Shown here: positions 12,030-25,363 of the stretch, one piece after another | Layout of the letters: each line of letters starts with the position of its first letter | How positions within the stretch are numbered: position 1 is the stretch's first letter | Source of the DNA: Rotaria macrura | Lineage: Eukaryota > Rotifera > Eurotatoria > Philodinida > Philodinidae | Reading direction: 5' to 3' | Assembly: GCA_900239685.1 (NCBI GenBank) | Contig: OENT01000289.1 | Span: 1-64,000 of the forward strand | DNA length: 64,000 nt | Translations under genes and position numbers: made by a program | The notes under the pieces: model-generated | What the model was told of the DNA's origin: nothing | The model's database searches: none | The model's input: only the letters and a program-made list of their open reading frames with translations

Positions 12030-12187
12030 ACCTTCTGACTGATATCAATAGTCGATGAAGTATCGCGTTTGAGAGATTGATGCCGACGTGATAACGATAA
12101 AGTGCGTTCACGAAACCAACTTTGTGCAAATTCACTCGTTCGCTTCAATGAAAAACACCGACGATAATAATGATGGCGACGAGACAT
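12030..12187 (-). other. Possible upstream exon of Rab10 (5' UTR or N-terminal extension)
   Basis: An ATG at 12187 opens a 52-codon Arg/Ser-rich reading frame (MSRRHHYYRR..., ending SQK). It is followed by a GTAGTT donor after AAG near 12032. A TTTGTAG acceptor lies just upstream of the Rab10 ATG, before AACACTGG near 11905. Joining them is in frame with MAKKNYDLL and adds five linking residues (NTGQR). It may instead be an untranslated leader, since no close Rab10 has such an extension and the donor is weak. Confidence 0.35.
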
Positions 12188-12330
12188 GTTAGAAAATAGT
12201 TCAACTAACGACACTGACTAACTATCATTAACAACAGCCATCAGGTGTTTTAGAGAATAGAAAGAAAATCGAACATTACTCTTAACCCCTTGCAGCAATG
12301 ACAGGCAACAGAAAAGAGATGATCAATATT

Positions 12331-12364
12331 TCTCTCTGTGTCTCCCTCTCTCTCTCTCTCTCTT
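12331..12364. repeat. (TC)n microsatellite upstream of Rab10
   Basis: CT-rich run with one or two interruptions, about 140 bp upstream of the possible first exon of Rab10. Confidence 0.8.
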
Positions 12365-15300
12365 TCTGTTTCTTGTTTTACTCCTATGTACACTCCACAA
12401 TCGAGACATATATGCAGTACAAACCACAGAAGAAAAAAGAAAGAGAACGATAAAAAGAAGATGAAATCAGATCAATTCTATGTGTGTGTTTTACTACACG
12501 CTTCAAGGCAACTGAATGAATGTGCGTTCACAATGTAAAACTCAATCAATGACCACAAACATTCTATCTATCTCACATTACACCGTCTTCTCATTTTCTT
12601 TTTTTTTCTCCCGTTCACTTTCGATTAATCATTGAAAATTAAAAAAAAACAGTAAAACAAAGACGAGAAAGAATATGATTATAATCTGTTTTCTTGTATA
12701 TATAGATAAAATGTACAGCAAAATATTTGTGCAAGCAAAATATTGAATGAAGTAAGACATCAGAATATTTTCACGAAGAACACATTCCAATGTCGAAAAT
12801 ATCTATACAGACTTTATATGATTTGACAATAAATGAAAAAGAACAAAAAATGACAGGAAGAATAAAAATAGATAAAAATCAGATGTTTATAAATGAAGAA
12901 ACATAGTGCAAGCAACTTCTACATATAACTTTATTTTTCCAAGAAACAGGACAAAGCTCGATCATCTAAAATACGATGATGGTTCTTAAGTGTCACATTT
13001 ATTATGAGACAAATTTCTTCCTAATAAACAACAAGAAAAACATCAAACATAAATAAATGTTACATACTTTACCATTAAAAGCTATAGGTCGGTCAAACAT
13101 CCCATGCGTGCCACGGATAGTTGACTGTGGAAGATTGATAATCGGTGTACTCAACAACGAGACAAATACTCTTTCGTTGTCAGTAAAAAATTCTTTTCAA
13201 ATTAATATAATGCAAAACGAAGAACATCAAGCTTAGTGCAAGCGTTCCACTAACCATATCTTCAACAAGACACTAAATCTATTCTGTCCATAAAGTTCCA
13301 TTTCATGGTTCAACATAATCAGTAATGGTACATTCAACTGTAGCACAATTCCTCTTGTCGACACATCGAAGAGGTTAGATACAAATGAGTCATGACGCAT
13401 AGAATTATTTATTTCGTTTTGTTTTTCTTTCATTGTTTTTTTTTATAAGTCAATGTTAACGAATAAACTGCAACGCTAATATCAATATGATTACCGCAGA
13501 CAATTTCATCACCATCGTTAACTTAACAACATAAGATAATTGTAAAATCATTCATTATATTTATTGAATAATTACTTTTTAATTACTAATATTCACATTG
13601 GGATTATCGAGAAAAACATCAGTCGATACTTTCACGAAGATAAGCATCAATCCTAATTTGATATTATGACGTTTTAAAAGTTGATCAACATATTTGTTTT
13701 TGTTTATAATGCTCGGTAATATGTAAGAAAAACTTTTTATAGATATTCATTTCTAATTGAAAAATCCTTTAGAATTTCATACGAACGTTAATAAAAATAT
13801 GGTTGGCATGAAACATGCGTTTTGTCTTTGCTTAAAACATTCAGCTATTGTCGAGCACTTCGTTTGACAATATTGCATGCATCTCGTACCATAGAGTTCG
13901 AATAATATTCAAAATAATATCATTCGATTTTTCTTAAGTTGTCTCAATCATATGTTTTGAAGTTTCAAGTAACATGATGATATCCGTTGATTGAGATGAG
14001 ATTCAAGTTGTCTATTGATGATTTTCAACATTTTTCTTTTCCAGTATCGATCTTTTTGTTATTCACTGATAAAAATACAATGTTAAATGATATTAATTTG
14101 GTAAGAAATGAAAACAACAAACATACCGTAGATTGAATCACAGAATTTTTTGTTAATTTGGCTGTTGGATTACTCTTTGTGCTAGAATTACAACAAGCGA
14201 AATGTAATGCTATTCAATTCGAGCTGCTTTTTAGAGAAAATTTTTGTTTTAAATTATGCTAACTTACATCGATCATTCTTTGAAGAATTGAATCGTTGCT
14301 AAAGTTATTGTTTTTGAGGAAATGATCATACTTTTATATCGCCCGAAATAGATAAACCTAAAATATAAATGATCAGATTAAATTTCACCTAAAACGAAAA
14401 TTACATACGAATATATTGAAGTTGGATGAAAACGATGAATCAAGGCGTTAACTGAAACATGAGAAGCACTGATAAGTATTGGCTGATCAAATCGAGTTAA
14501 GGGAAAGATAACAACATAGGCATTCATACAAAATAAGTAAGGTTTCTCTTGCTTAAATAAATCGTCTGCATGCAGCGACTTCCTCAAAAAAAAAACTATA
14601 GATCCCATGAAGAACACGCTGTAAAAGGATCTTTTACAATTAACAGGATTTTTTTTTATCAGTCATGCTATTTTCCCTTAGGAAAACCTTATGATAACAA
14701 CTGTCTTCTTCTGCCGGGAGGAAAATGTTTGCTTTTTATAAATTTAGACTATTCTATTTTTCTTGTAATACTATTTATAATGCTCGAAGAAGCCTTATTG
14801 TATCCAACTATGCTACTTTTATTTGAAAGTACTTAAAAAAATATAATTTCCATCTATTCAATTAAGCTTTTGTATCCTTATAAGAAAAAAATGATCACTC
14901 AACATGGATGATCATTGTCCGAAGTAATAAACTTGTCATTCTGTTCTTTTCTTCGTACAGAAACTAAAAGTACATCATAGTAAAGAGAGAAAAAATTGAA
15001 CGTATTGGATGAAAAATAAGAGAAAAATTCAGTTTATGAACTAAACTGTTGTTCTTATTTTTTTTTGTTCAATACACATAGAAACTATGACGATGTAAAC
15101 GTTATAGAAATATATATTTATGTATTCTTACTGTTCTCTTTCTGTGTCTATTATTTTCTAAGGTCACAATTTGATTCGTTGAATATAAATTTTACTTTCG
15201 AGGTTGATCTGATCGGTTTAACCGAGCTGTATATTTTAATGTATTATGAGTAGAACTGAAATCGAATGTTACGAAACAAATCTATCAGTATAATAAGAGA

Positions 15301-17690
15301 AAGAAAATCTGTGATTTAGAGATTTTATCCCAACTTATAGGCTCTTCACGTAGCTGTAATAATAAATGCATAGTCAAATAGCAATAGGCTGATTGCCAAA
15401 GAAAATACAATTAATTTGATATCTAGCATTGAAACTGAGTAATTGGAAAATATTGACAGAACTAACGAAAACATTATTTTCATAGTCTAGGCAGCCGTGT
15501 TTTCCTATTTTACATCATTCGTAATACGTGCACGATGCTTCAGTAACTTAAATGTATAACCATAGTTACTTCCGTCTGAATGAAAGTATTAATGCGCCAA
15601 TATCGATCAATATAATAGAGCGCATACAGTAACATGTATTGTATTTAACTGAGCGAAGGAAAGATTTAAAGGATAATTTTTGAAAAAAAAAGAATACTTG
15701 AAACCGATCTGTTCACATTGAATAAAAATAGTACTCATATGTGAAAGTCAAGTTGAAAAGAAATGTAGGTTGCGTTTGAAATGTTATATCTCGCATACTA
15801 TCAATGTTGAAAAGAAAGTAACTTACTAAAGATGTCCGAGCAAGACGTTTTTATTGCTTTCAGATATTGAAATGACTAAGAATTCTCAAATAGATTACTC
15901 TGTGAACCATCAATTCGATATTGAAGAACGAAACTGAACGTAGACTGGCTACTTCAGCAATAGAGAATGTACAATAATTGAGTCTTCTCTCAGAATCTAT
16001 TTTGCACTTATTCCTAGGTCACTTGTATTAGTTGCCTGAATGCTTTCGAATTTCTACTAGAAAAAAAATCGAATCGTTTTTTCAAAATATACCTGTTGTC
16101 ACAAAGCTATGATAGACATGCAGCAAATAAGAAATTTCCAAAAACTAATCTTCTAGGCATGGTCGAACAAAAATTGAAAACAACTCGAAATTGGAGACGA
16201 AAACTTCTTGCTGAGAATTATCACAGTAATGATACTAAAACTTGTTTATGAAAAATATTCCGAGTGATGAATAGTTTTCTAACTAGTGTGAGCTGAGCTC
16301 AATGAACTAGACGATTTTTTACCTGTTGATTTATTTTATCTATTCGATTAATATAGTAATGTATTCTCGATTATTAGAATAGAGAATTAATTCATAAGCA
16401 ATTCAAATGAAACTGCGATCACAATGTTCCAGTCACTATTAGCAAGTCAAAAAATAGAATAGAATATTTACGAAATTCCATTAGTTAATGAGAAGAATGA
16501 ATAATAAGACAGAGGCAAAGGAAATAACCCTACAGATTATTGACACGCCATATTTGGAATAGAGAAAACTATCATCGACAAACAAAAGAAAAATTGATCT
16601 CAAATACATGGCAAGAACAATTTCAATTGAAACATTACAAGAGCATGAAATCACGATGTGTTGCAATTTTTTTTCATTCATTTTAATCGTGAATGAACAA
16701 ACATCGATTACTTACCACACAAGATTCGATTCGTATAATAGTTACTATGGATACATAATCAAATGAATCCTATAAAATTAATATATGCTTTAAAGAATTT
16801 GCTGAATAAATATTTCGATTATTTCTTCTATCAATAAAAGTATCTTCATGATGAATATCTAAATAATAGATAGATATATAATTGAAAAATAAATACACAT
16901 AGAATTCAACTAAGAAAAAAGAATTGTAGTTTACCATCATCTATGTCAATATATATATATTAAAATTGATGTTTGATTATCAAATTTACATGAACTATTC
17001 TACTTTTAATATTGTAACGAATACATTCATAAATAGCTTGAGATTTTTTCATCAAAGAATATGTATTCTCATTTAATTATGTTGATATCATGTATCCATC
17101 AATTATTGTTTATTACTAATTAGTGATACGTATTTATTAGTGATATAGAAAGCCGTCATATCAATTGATTGAAAATCCAAGATTTAAAAATACGAAGTTT
17201 GAAGGATGATGTATTTTTAAAAATTTTCGTTTATTTCACCAGTCATATCCTATCTGACGCATACTAATTTTTTAATTGTTTACTAACAACCAATCGAAGT
17301 AAATAATTATAAAGAGGTCGCTATTTATCACAGACATTCTTACATATATATATACAATAAATATGTTTTTCTGATTTAAACCTTCAATGGTATATATTAT
17401 GATTTCATTCAAAATTAACCAGATAGTCTGGATATATTTGAATATAAGAAAGAAAAAAACCAATAGACAGTTCCATCGGCGAACTGATTTTTGATTGAAA
17501 TTCAAGGACGAATATGGAATATTTTTCCAGGAATAGATAAAAATAAATATTTCACTTTTTGTAAGCGAAACAGTCCAATTAGTATTCATGTATTTGAACT
17601 TGCATGAAATTCACGTTAAATCGTTGCCGATGGACTGTTTGATAGGCTATAGAAAGAATCTCAAGATTCCACATGAGGCCGTGTTGATTA
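12365..17690. other. Gene-poor region
   Basis: 5.3 kb of AT-rich DNA. All ORFs are short (the longest is 105 codons at 17272-17589, minus), of AT-driven composition (I, F, Y, N) and without recognisable domains or splice partners. No RNA gene was recognised. Confidence 0.5.
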
Positions 17691-17941
17691 CCCAGGTCGA
17701 ACGATACGGGCCGTTGAGTGGACGTAGTTATACGGACCGTAACATCATTAAAATAGGGCCATATACGGCCGTATTTTCACAGTATACGGCTCCGTATACG
17801 GTATTATTTTTGGACACAGTAATAAAGGATCGTATACTGTGAAAATACGGCCGTATACGGCCCTATTTTAATGATGTTACGGTCCGTATAACTGCGTCCA
17901 CTCAACGGTCCGTAACAGATATCCGTTTTGATGGACTTGGG
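17691..17941. mobile_element. CCCAGG-family foldback element (copy C), near-perfect hairpin
   Basis: 251 bp flanked by TA on both sides (17689-17690, 17942-17943). The ends are CCCAGGTC and GACTTGGG. The arms, about 17702-17788 and 17831-17916, are nearly perfect complements over about 85 bp, with a 40-odd-bp loop (TCCGTATACGG... TAATAAAGGAT). The arms contain TACGGCCGTA and GGACCGTAAC words. The 84-codon ORF that overlaps it at 17588-17842 is a by-product of the repeat and not a gene. Confidence 0.75.
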
Positions 17942-20224
17942 TAATAGAGGTAGTTAATTTTTAACTGAACGATCATTCACAACAAACATACACCATACTT
18001 GTTGGATAATCGAAGGTCTCATCATATGAATTTATTTTTGACTAAGACACTTTCGAAAAATACCGAGAATGGATGGCTTTCTGTATGGATAACAATGAAG
18101 GTTAGAATTACATCCTGATTTCGCATTTTATAATTGAATATAAGTCAAATGTTCAGTGAAAGAATGTTAATTCAGTCTCGTCAGTTAACGCTTACGAACA
18201 GTTCGATGGTTTTTACTAGTCTTACTCTAACTTTTCTGGGAATTCACTTTAAATTTGAACAGTGAATATCAATTCAGGCAGAGAGTAAGTTAGCACAGTT
18301 CATCATTCTCCATTTTTTTCTGAAGTATAATTTGTTGTTTTTATCTTATTGAAAATCGAAAGCATTCGAAGAATCAACCCTTAAGAATGAATTTCAAGGA
18401 TTCATTTTGAAAGAAACGGATTTGCAATTGAATAACGTGTATAGATATATGACTGGCATTTGTGATTAATGATATCAATCTCAATACTTGTATCAGCATC
18501 AATGTACTTCACTTTCATTTGTACTCTCGTCATAATTTTCTTTTATATATAATGTACATAAAATATAAGTGTTCAATGTTTTTCGTCAATGATATCTGTT
18601 ATGACTGAATCTAGTTAAGTCTACGAAAGACTATTCTGAATACTGGCAGAAATTAAATTTTTTTCTCTTTCGTCGATGATCAATACACATATTCAACGTG
18701 CATGTTTTCCTTGCCCGTGCAAAACGAATCGTGCCTAGAATAAGGTCTTCCGATTGATCTTTTGAACCATCAACAAGGTGACTTCCTTATCCAATCAGAA
18801 AAAGCGGAAACAATGGAGAAACCTATGTTTTTTTTTCTGGGACTCATCGCATTATAATTTTTGTAAGCCCTTCATACTTGTCATACGATTGAATCAACCG
18901 GCTGAATGATTACAGCTTATTAGTTCCTTTCGAAACGAAACATCTATATTCTTATTCGTGTTTAAATAATTTGTATTTGTGCACTAGTCAAATCTAGTTT
19001 AATTCAACGGCAGAAAATTCTTAGAGGCATGGTTGACTTTCGAAAAAAGCACATCTCAATATTGACATCGCCTGTTTTAAATAAAGTACAGAATGAATCA
19101 GATGGGACTATTTTAGATTCTAAATGACTGCTACTATCGTACACATAAACAAAATATTAATCGGATTCGAGCATGTTGAATTTTATGTACAAAAATGAAA
19201 ATATTCAAGTTATTGTTATGAAAAATTACATTGAACGTTCGGCATTTTCTCAACCGAGCTGATGTACTGGATGAAGAATAGTCGATAAGAAGATCATCAA
19301 ACCGCAAAACGAATAGTTAAATAAATCTTGACATGTATACATGCATGTTTGTCGGATCATTTTATCATCTTATTGATAGTCTATAGTTTATTTTTCTATT
19401 ATGTTACTGAATGATTTTCGCATGCAAGAATATTGCTACGATTTCAGATAAGAGTTTTTTTTATTGAGAAAAAAAGAAAATTTATACATCATTTCATACA
19501 TGAAAAAATGAATTTATTCATACAAAGTTTACTTCGTTTATACACATTCAAACTGATCATTAAATAATTCAATATGCTTTGATATTTGTTATTTTCTTAG
19601 TACCAATAGCTATCGATGTAAGTAAAAATGCACAACAATGAAAGTATTTTTATGACTTAGTTGCTCAACATAATCATGATGGTTTTACCCACCCAACAAG
19701 TGTTTCTTCGAATACAAGTGTCATCGATAAAGTTTTCTTGGTAGATTATGAATGAGAAGTCATCTGATATGGGTCATTGATACACCATTAGATTGTGTCT
19801 TATACATTTCGACGAGATTCATGATTACTTTTTTCGTGTTGAATCAAATAAATATGTTTATTTTTATTGAACAGTCAATGATTTACATGAATATTCAGCT
19901 AAAAAGGATTTATTAGTTGAACTAAAAGATGAAATAAAATGTAACAATTTCTTACGATGAACAAAAAAGAAATTATCGAGAGACTAAAACAGATAAAGAA
20001 AAAAAATGAATTGTAGAAATCATGAAAGTATTCCACGATCGATATTGTTCTCTTGCAGAGATGCTTTGAAATAAAGTTGATACTAAATAAGCTAGATGAA
20101 GAGAAAAATATAATCATGCCAAATATAATTCTGAAATGTTTCACGGTTGTCAAATGATAAACGATAACAAACCAAGTGAACTATTCGAATAGGATTTTAA
20201 ATAATTTCATTTCAATCTACTTAC
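17942..20224. other. Gene-poor region
   Basis: 2.3 kb, AT-rich, with no recognisable gene or repeat. The minus ORF at 19899-20153 (84 codons) is Phe/Ile/Ser-rich and looks like composition, not protein. Confidence 0.5.
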
Positions 20225-20383
20225 TATGATGACGATGATTAATCCGAGTGGTACTTGCATAGTGCGTTATACAAGGAAATTCTCTACACGAGAAAGCGTG
20301 CCTATCCTTGCAAGAACGCCTACGCAAAATACGACACAGCGGGTATATTTCATATGGATTTGTGTGTAAGGAACCCTCACAAC
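20225..20383 (-). other. Orphan exon-like segment of unknown gene
   Basis: 159 nt bounded on the minus strand by TATACTTCAG and by a consensus donor GTAAGT. It is open in the phase-1 frame and symmetric (phase 1 to 1). It is less AT-rich than its surroundings. The 53-residue translation is Arg/Cys/His-rich and includes RILRRRSCKDRHAFSC. No family is recognised and I could not find convincing partner exons, so it may be a real internal exon, a non-coding RNA exon or chance. Confidence 0.3.
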
Positions 20384-21394
20384 CTGAAGTATATATACAT
20401 ATATACATACATAAAAGTACACATGTAAGATTCTCTCTCTTTCCTACTTCAATTGGCGCATTGAAATATATATATTTGTTGACAAAGACTCATTCGACCG
20501 ATACTAATAATACGCTCACTCGATTGATTTTGCTTGCTCTCTTTACATTTTGATCCGATTGCGTTGGTTTGCATAGAGAGAAAGAGGGAAAAAAACGAGA
20601 TTTGAGACCATAAAATGACAACGAATTAAAAATGCTACCACTGGTAAAATCAGTCGACAAACGTATGCTTTGCGAAAAAAAAATTGTAAGCGGCACTGTT
20701 TAGATAAGAATATTAACAATTATAAGTTGCATGGAGAAAGAGACATAGAACGGGAGAGAGAAAGAGAAAGAGGGACAGAGAGAAGAAAGGGGGGGAGTAG
20801 GAAAGAGAAAGAAAGAAAGAACATGTTCCCTGTGGCGGCTGATGGCCATAGTACCTACTACCTGTCTACAAGAATGTTTGCTCTAGTCGAACTGTGGTTG
20901 AAAGCAATGTTTGTTCACTTTTCTCTCTCGCTTGCAATGAGAGAATGAAGGGAGGGAAAAGAGGAAGCATAGTTCGATCGACTTCATCCATTGATCAACT
21001 GTGAAACGAGTTAGTATTGCCTCAAGACGAAACCTCACAGGGTTTTTTTTTTTCTTTTTGAGTAAGCTCGCATATATACCATGTAATGGAAAACTTTAAT
21101 GCTTTTGAATACCGATCATAAAAGGAAATGGTTCTAAAAATGAACATTTCCTGAAATTTCTTTCTCTTTTACTCTTGCCTCTCTGATCCGTTTTATTGGA
21201 AAAATCAATCAGCCATATTAAAAGAGTATTTACTCTTGAAATTAATTCACATCATTCGATTAAATCGTTTATCAAGCAAACCGATTGAAATCCAATGAAG
21301 TAGTCAAGCATGAACATAGTTATATTTTTTAATTTATTGGTTAAAATTATCACAAAAAAAACACATGAAATCGATTTTTGAAACAGACTCGTGA
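20384..21394. repeat. Intergenic with purine-rich GA/GAA tract
   Basis: Between the orphan exon and the PIGZ stop. The notable content is a long purine run, GAGAAAGAGAAAGAG and similar, at about 20752-20822. No gene was recognised. TTTATT near 21336 reads AATAAA on the minus strand, about 60 bp past the PIGZ stop, and is a good poly(A) signal candidate. Confidence 0.6.
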
Positions 21395-24300
21395 TTATTT
21401 AGAATTTCGTTTTATTTGATATATATCAAGTTGAAATTTATTCCACACTGTATGTATCCATCGATAGTCTTCAACATGAAAGATTTCATCTAAGCCATGA
21501 TCTAAATCAAGATGTGGTCCAAAGTGTTTTACAAAATGATAAGAATATTTTTCTTGGTTAAAATTAGTAAGATTAGTTTCAGTAATATTCGGAAGTACGA
21601 CAAATACTTGAATATTATTCATTGCATATTCATTGAATATACGTTTGATAGTTGAATCAAGTTCTTTATGTTGAGCACCTTTGAGATCAATTATTACTGT
21701 TTGTTGTAGTTTCTTTTGTTCATAGTTCGATTTTGACATGGATTTCACTAAGTAACCAGGAGGCATATATGTATGATAAGTAATGAGAAATTTTTGATTC
21801 ATATCATTGACAAAAGGTGTAACATTCGATGAGCATGCCGGTGAATCATGAATATACTGCAGAGCAGATAAAAGGCCACCTTGATGTAAATGACCGTAGA
21901 GTATCGCAAGGCAGATATTGAACACAAGCCATGTACGAAACACACATGTATGAAGATTTTTTATGACAAGTTGAGGTACAATAAAAAGTATTAATGGAAA
22001 AATAAGTGGAAGAAGAAATCGAGGTTCTTGATGAGGAAAGGTGGATAATGGAATGAATGGTATCAAATAAAGAAACGGTAGAAATGTTGAGATGGAATCG
22101 TCTAAAAAGAAATAGAAATTTAATGCATCGAAGATTTTTCGAATAGGCAAAGTAATTCGAGGGAAAGAAAATTCTTAAAAAATACACAGACTGATACCTG
22201 CTATTAAAAATTTATATTTTGATTTGAAAAAAGCATTTTTTATCGATTGGTGGTAGTCGTCTGAATGAATTCACGCATATAAGTCTTTGATGCTAAACTA
22301 TGATTGATTTGTTGAAGATTCACTCATCACGATAGAAAAGAAGATTCTTGCATCACACTATCGAATCTTCATAAACGATTCATTTTGCCGCTGGCATTAT
22401 AAAAAGATCGAGTTCACTTGAAAACTCAATGAACCGACTAGGTCGATTGAAAATTTTAACATGTACACATATTTGTTTGACTTGCCAATGGACTCGAATT
22501 CTATTATTCAAATTTTTCACTCAATAACTACAACTGTGTCAAAACTTGAATTAACTGATCAGAAATTTATTTCGAAAAAATCTTTCCACACTTGAGCTAG
22601 TCTCATCAATGCCTTTTTGTAGATTCAATATCAATCTAAACTTCATTTAACACTAAGTGCAATTAATAGGCTTCGTATTTTTAATACAAGTAGTTCGATG
22701 AATCATTGAATATGAATATTACATTTTCGCCGAAGAAAATCATTTTTTTTTCTACTTTTTCGATTTCTAACGTTGCATGAAGACAAGTCTTTGAGGTGAT
22801 TGATGGCTTTTTCTATGAATCTTAAAGATCTTGTTGAAATGTCTATCTTAAGTTAGAAGACATATCATTTGCATCATTCATAATTATAAACCAGTAAATT
22901 TCTTGTTCTTTTACTATCAAATCAGAAACAAAAGTCAAACGAATTGAAATTTTAATAAATATCTACTTTTGAACAACTGATTGAAGACTATACAAGTAAA
23001 GTATGTTCGTCTTAATAGACTAATAGCATGAGTTCTATTTTGCTTATTTTGAATTTGTTCGATGATATAATTAGATGACTACATTCATTCATTCATGTAT
23101 CCTGGTTATCTCAAAGGTAACATGATTTTATGTTACCTGAATATCTGTTATTTATTGATCTACGATGAAACATATTTGAACTATAATCGATTATTGTTGT
23201 GCTTAATTTTTTAATATTGATTATTTGATATAAACTCCAAAGAAAAATGCACAGATGTAATGGACCATATAAGATTGTTGCATTAACAATAAAATGAAGC
23301 CAAAATGGATGTAAACCATGTTGACCTAAATTTTTTGAATCCGTATTGTAGAGAATAAAATTTAATGGACAAATGGTAAGGTGATTTTTTAAATCTATTA
23401 TAGATGAGAAGCCATTATTATAATAGTATGAATCGAACAGTATACATAGACATGATATTGAAATGAATGCTCCGATGATGTAAGATATTATTCGACTTAA
23501 TAATAAATTGAAATGCAATGAATGATTGAGCATTGGTATTATATGTATAAACCAATAGATAATAGGAACAATAGCAAACGCTGGAAATGTTGGACGATTA
23601 AAAATACCCAAAGCACAAATGCAACCAATTAATGATGAACTTAAAATTATATTGTAATTAATGTGTATTAATTGAGATTTCATATTTTGATTTGAATCAT
23701 TACTATTGTCAGATCGAATTTCATTTGATGAATTAATCATACTTGTTGATAATAATAATGATATATTTAAATTAACAACATAAATAAGACCAAGAAAAAG
23801 AAATGCTTCAAATGTATTTGATAATGTACGTGTAAAAAATACGAGTGTCACATGAGATATACCATAATAATTCATTAATATTCCATGTTGTTTTCTATTA
23901 AGATTTGAATATATTAATTTAATCAAACGATAGAAGACAATATCAGTACATAATGATAGTAAAAGTATCATCGAACGTGGAAATAGAAGTTTAAGATGAA
24001 ATGGTATGGACGACCATTGTAATATAGATGACAGATACGAAAGTATGGATACAGGAAAACCATAGAGTAAATAGAGTATAGCGACAGAACGAAGAGGTGC
24101 TGTGGAATTGAATTCATGTGTTCGTGTTAAATTAGTTTGAAATATGTCGTCTAATTAAAAGAATAATTCAAGATTAGAAATCTCCTCAATTACTATTCTT
24201 CTTTTAAAATATTGAAATATATTCTCTAATGTGTAGAAATTTATACAAATATCTAAATTTGAAATTATTTACTGAGAAAATATTTCCAATAGACGTGTTT

Positions 24301-25363
24301 AAGAACTGATAGATCTGCTACCGTAAATTTTCTATTCTGTTTGACAATCGACTAATCATGTTCAATGAAAATATTTGAATGATAATGGTAGGATGAAAAT
24401 GTCGAGTATTTCTCAATTTCAGAATCAAAAGAGTTCTCTGTATTTTGAGCATTCTCCTATCATCTTTTGTTTACATGAACGGTATACTTCTTAATACACT
24501 GAAGTCTCAACATCAATAGATTATTTAAGACGATGTAGCATGTAATTTTTTTTTGTTCTAATCATTAGCATTAGTTAGAAAAGAAAGAGAGAGAAGTGAA
24601 ATATTGTTGAATAATCAGAATTCGTTGTTTTCTTAATTATATACAAAAAGATGGCCTAAGAGAAAACACTTGCGAGAAGAATCTTATTGAATGTTTTTAA
24701 AACAAATATATATTTTGTACGATATATGCATTAATTAACATCATTATTTATAATTCTGAATACAAAAAGAAAAATAACTGTTGCACATTGTCCATTAACT
24801 TACAAAATCTACACAACAAACGATTTTCGAACTGTAGTGATACTGAAAATATAATAAAACAATATTCAACAATCTTTCAAAGTTAGATAAATCACAAGTT
24901 CATATATATTCTTTGGATGAAGGATCGCTTATGTCTTAATCTTGACAAGACCCCCCGAGCTAACATCTTTTTATTGCTAAGGATAACTCGAATACAAATA
25001 CTACCGTATACCATACTGATCAAGATCAATGCCTATGAGTTAACAACTTCATCAAACATGAAGACGCACTCATCTACACATACCAAAGACGATTTCTGGA
25101 CCTTGAAAAAATTCATCCTAGTTAGAAGAAAATTTTCAATGCGTGTTTTCATTGAATAATTGTTTCGTTCTTACTGGATGAATATAGCCTTGTTGCGAGT
25201 AAATCAATGTCCAAAGAATTCGAACAATTACACCAATAGAATACCACATGAATTCTGGTCGATAAATATAATCAATCAAGCATAATCGAACAGAATTAGA
25301 TTCTGTAATTTTTCTTGTATCATTATCATCATGGGTTAGGCGGGATGAAGATCTAGTTTTCAT
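21395..25363 (-). CDS. PIGZ: GPI mannosyltransferase 4 (PIG-Z / SMP3), complete, 4 exons
   Basis: Exons: 25363-25175, 25117-25084, 24150-23137 and 22101-21395, in all 647 residues (human PIGZ has 579). It is an ER multi-pass GT22 enzyme that adds a fourth mannose from dolichol-phosphate mannose to the GPI core. The GT22 catalytic HPDE motif is present but split: GYIHP ends exon 1, and DEFFQGPEIVF lies on a 34-nt microexon. Later landmarks are the SVTLVFYTRT-like HVTLVFFTRTLSNT, FNRPTFPAF, NLGQHGLHPFWLH, the EPRFLLPLIFP segment and HTYMPPGYL. Hydrophobic helices run throughout. All junctions keep frame. Assignment to PIGZ over PIGB rests on the QHGLHP and TYMPP blocks. The C-terminal exon ends in a hydrophilic tail. 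Confidence 0.9.

Noticed and set aside
17588..17842. 84-codon plus-strand ORF
   Set aside because: Most of it lies in the left arm and loop of the hairpin element, and it has no protein-like features.
20670..20948. 92-codon ORF with a RERERERER stretch
   Set aside because: It is translation of a purine microsatellite with no conserved domain.
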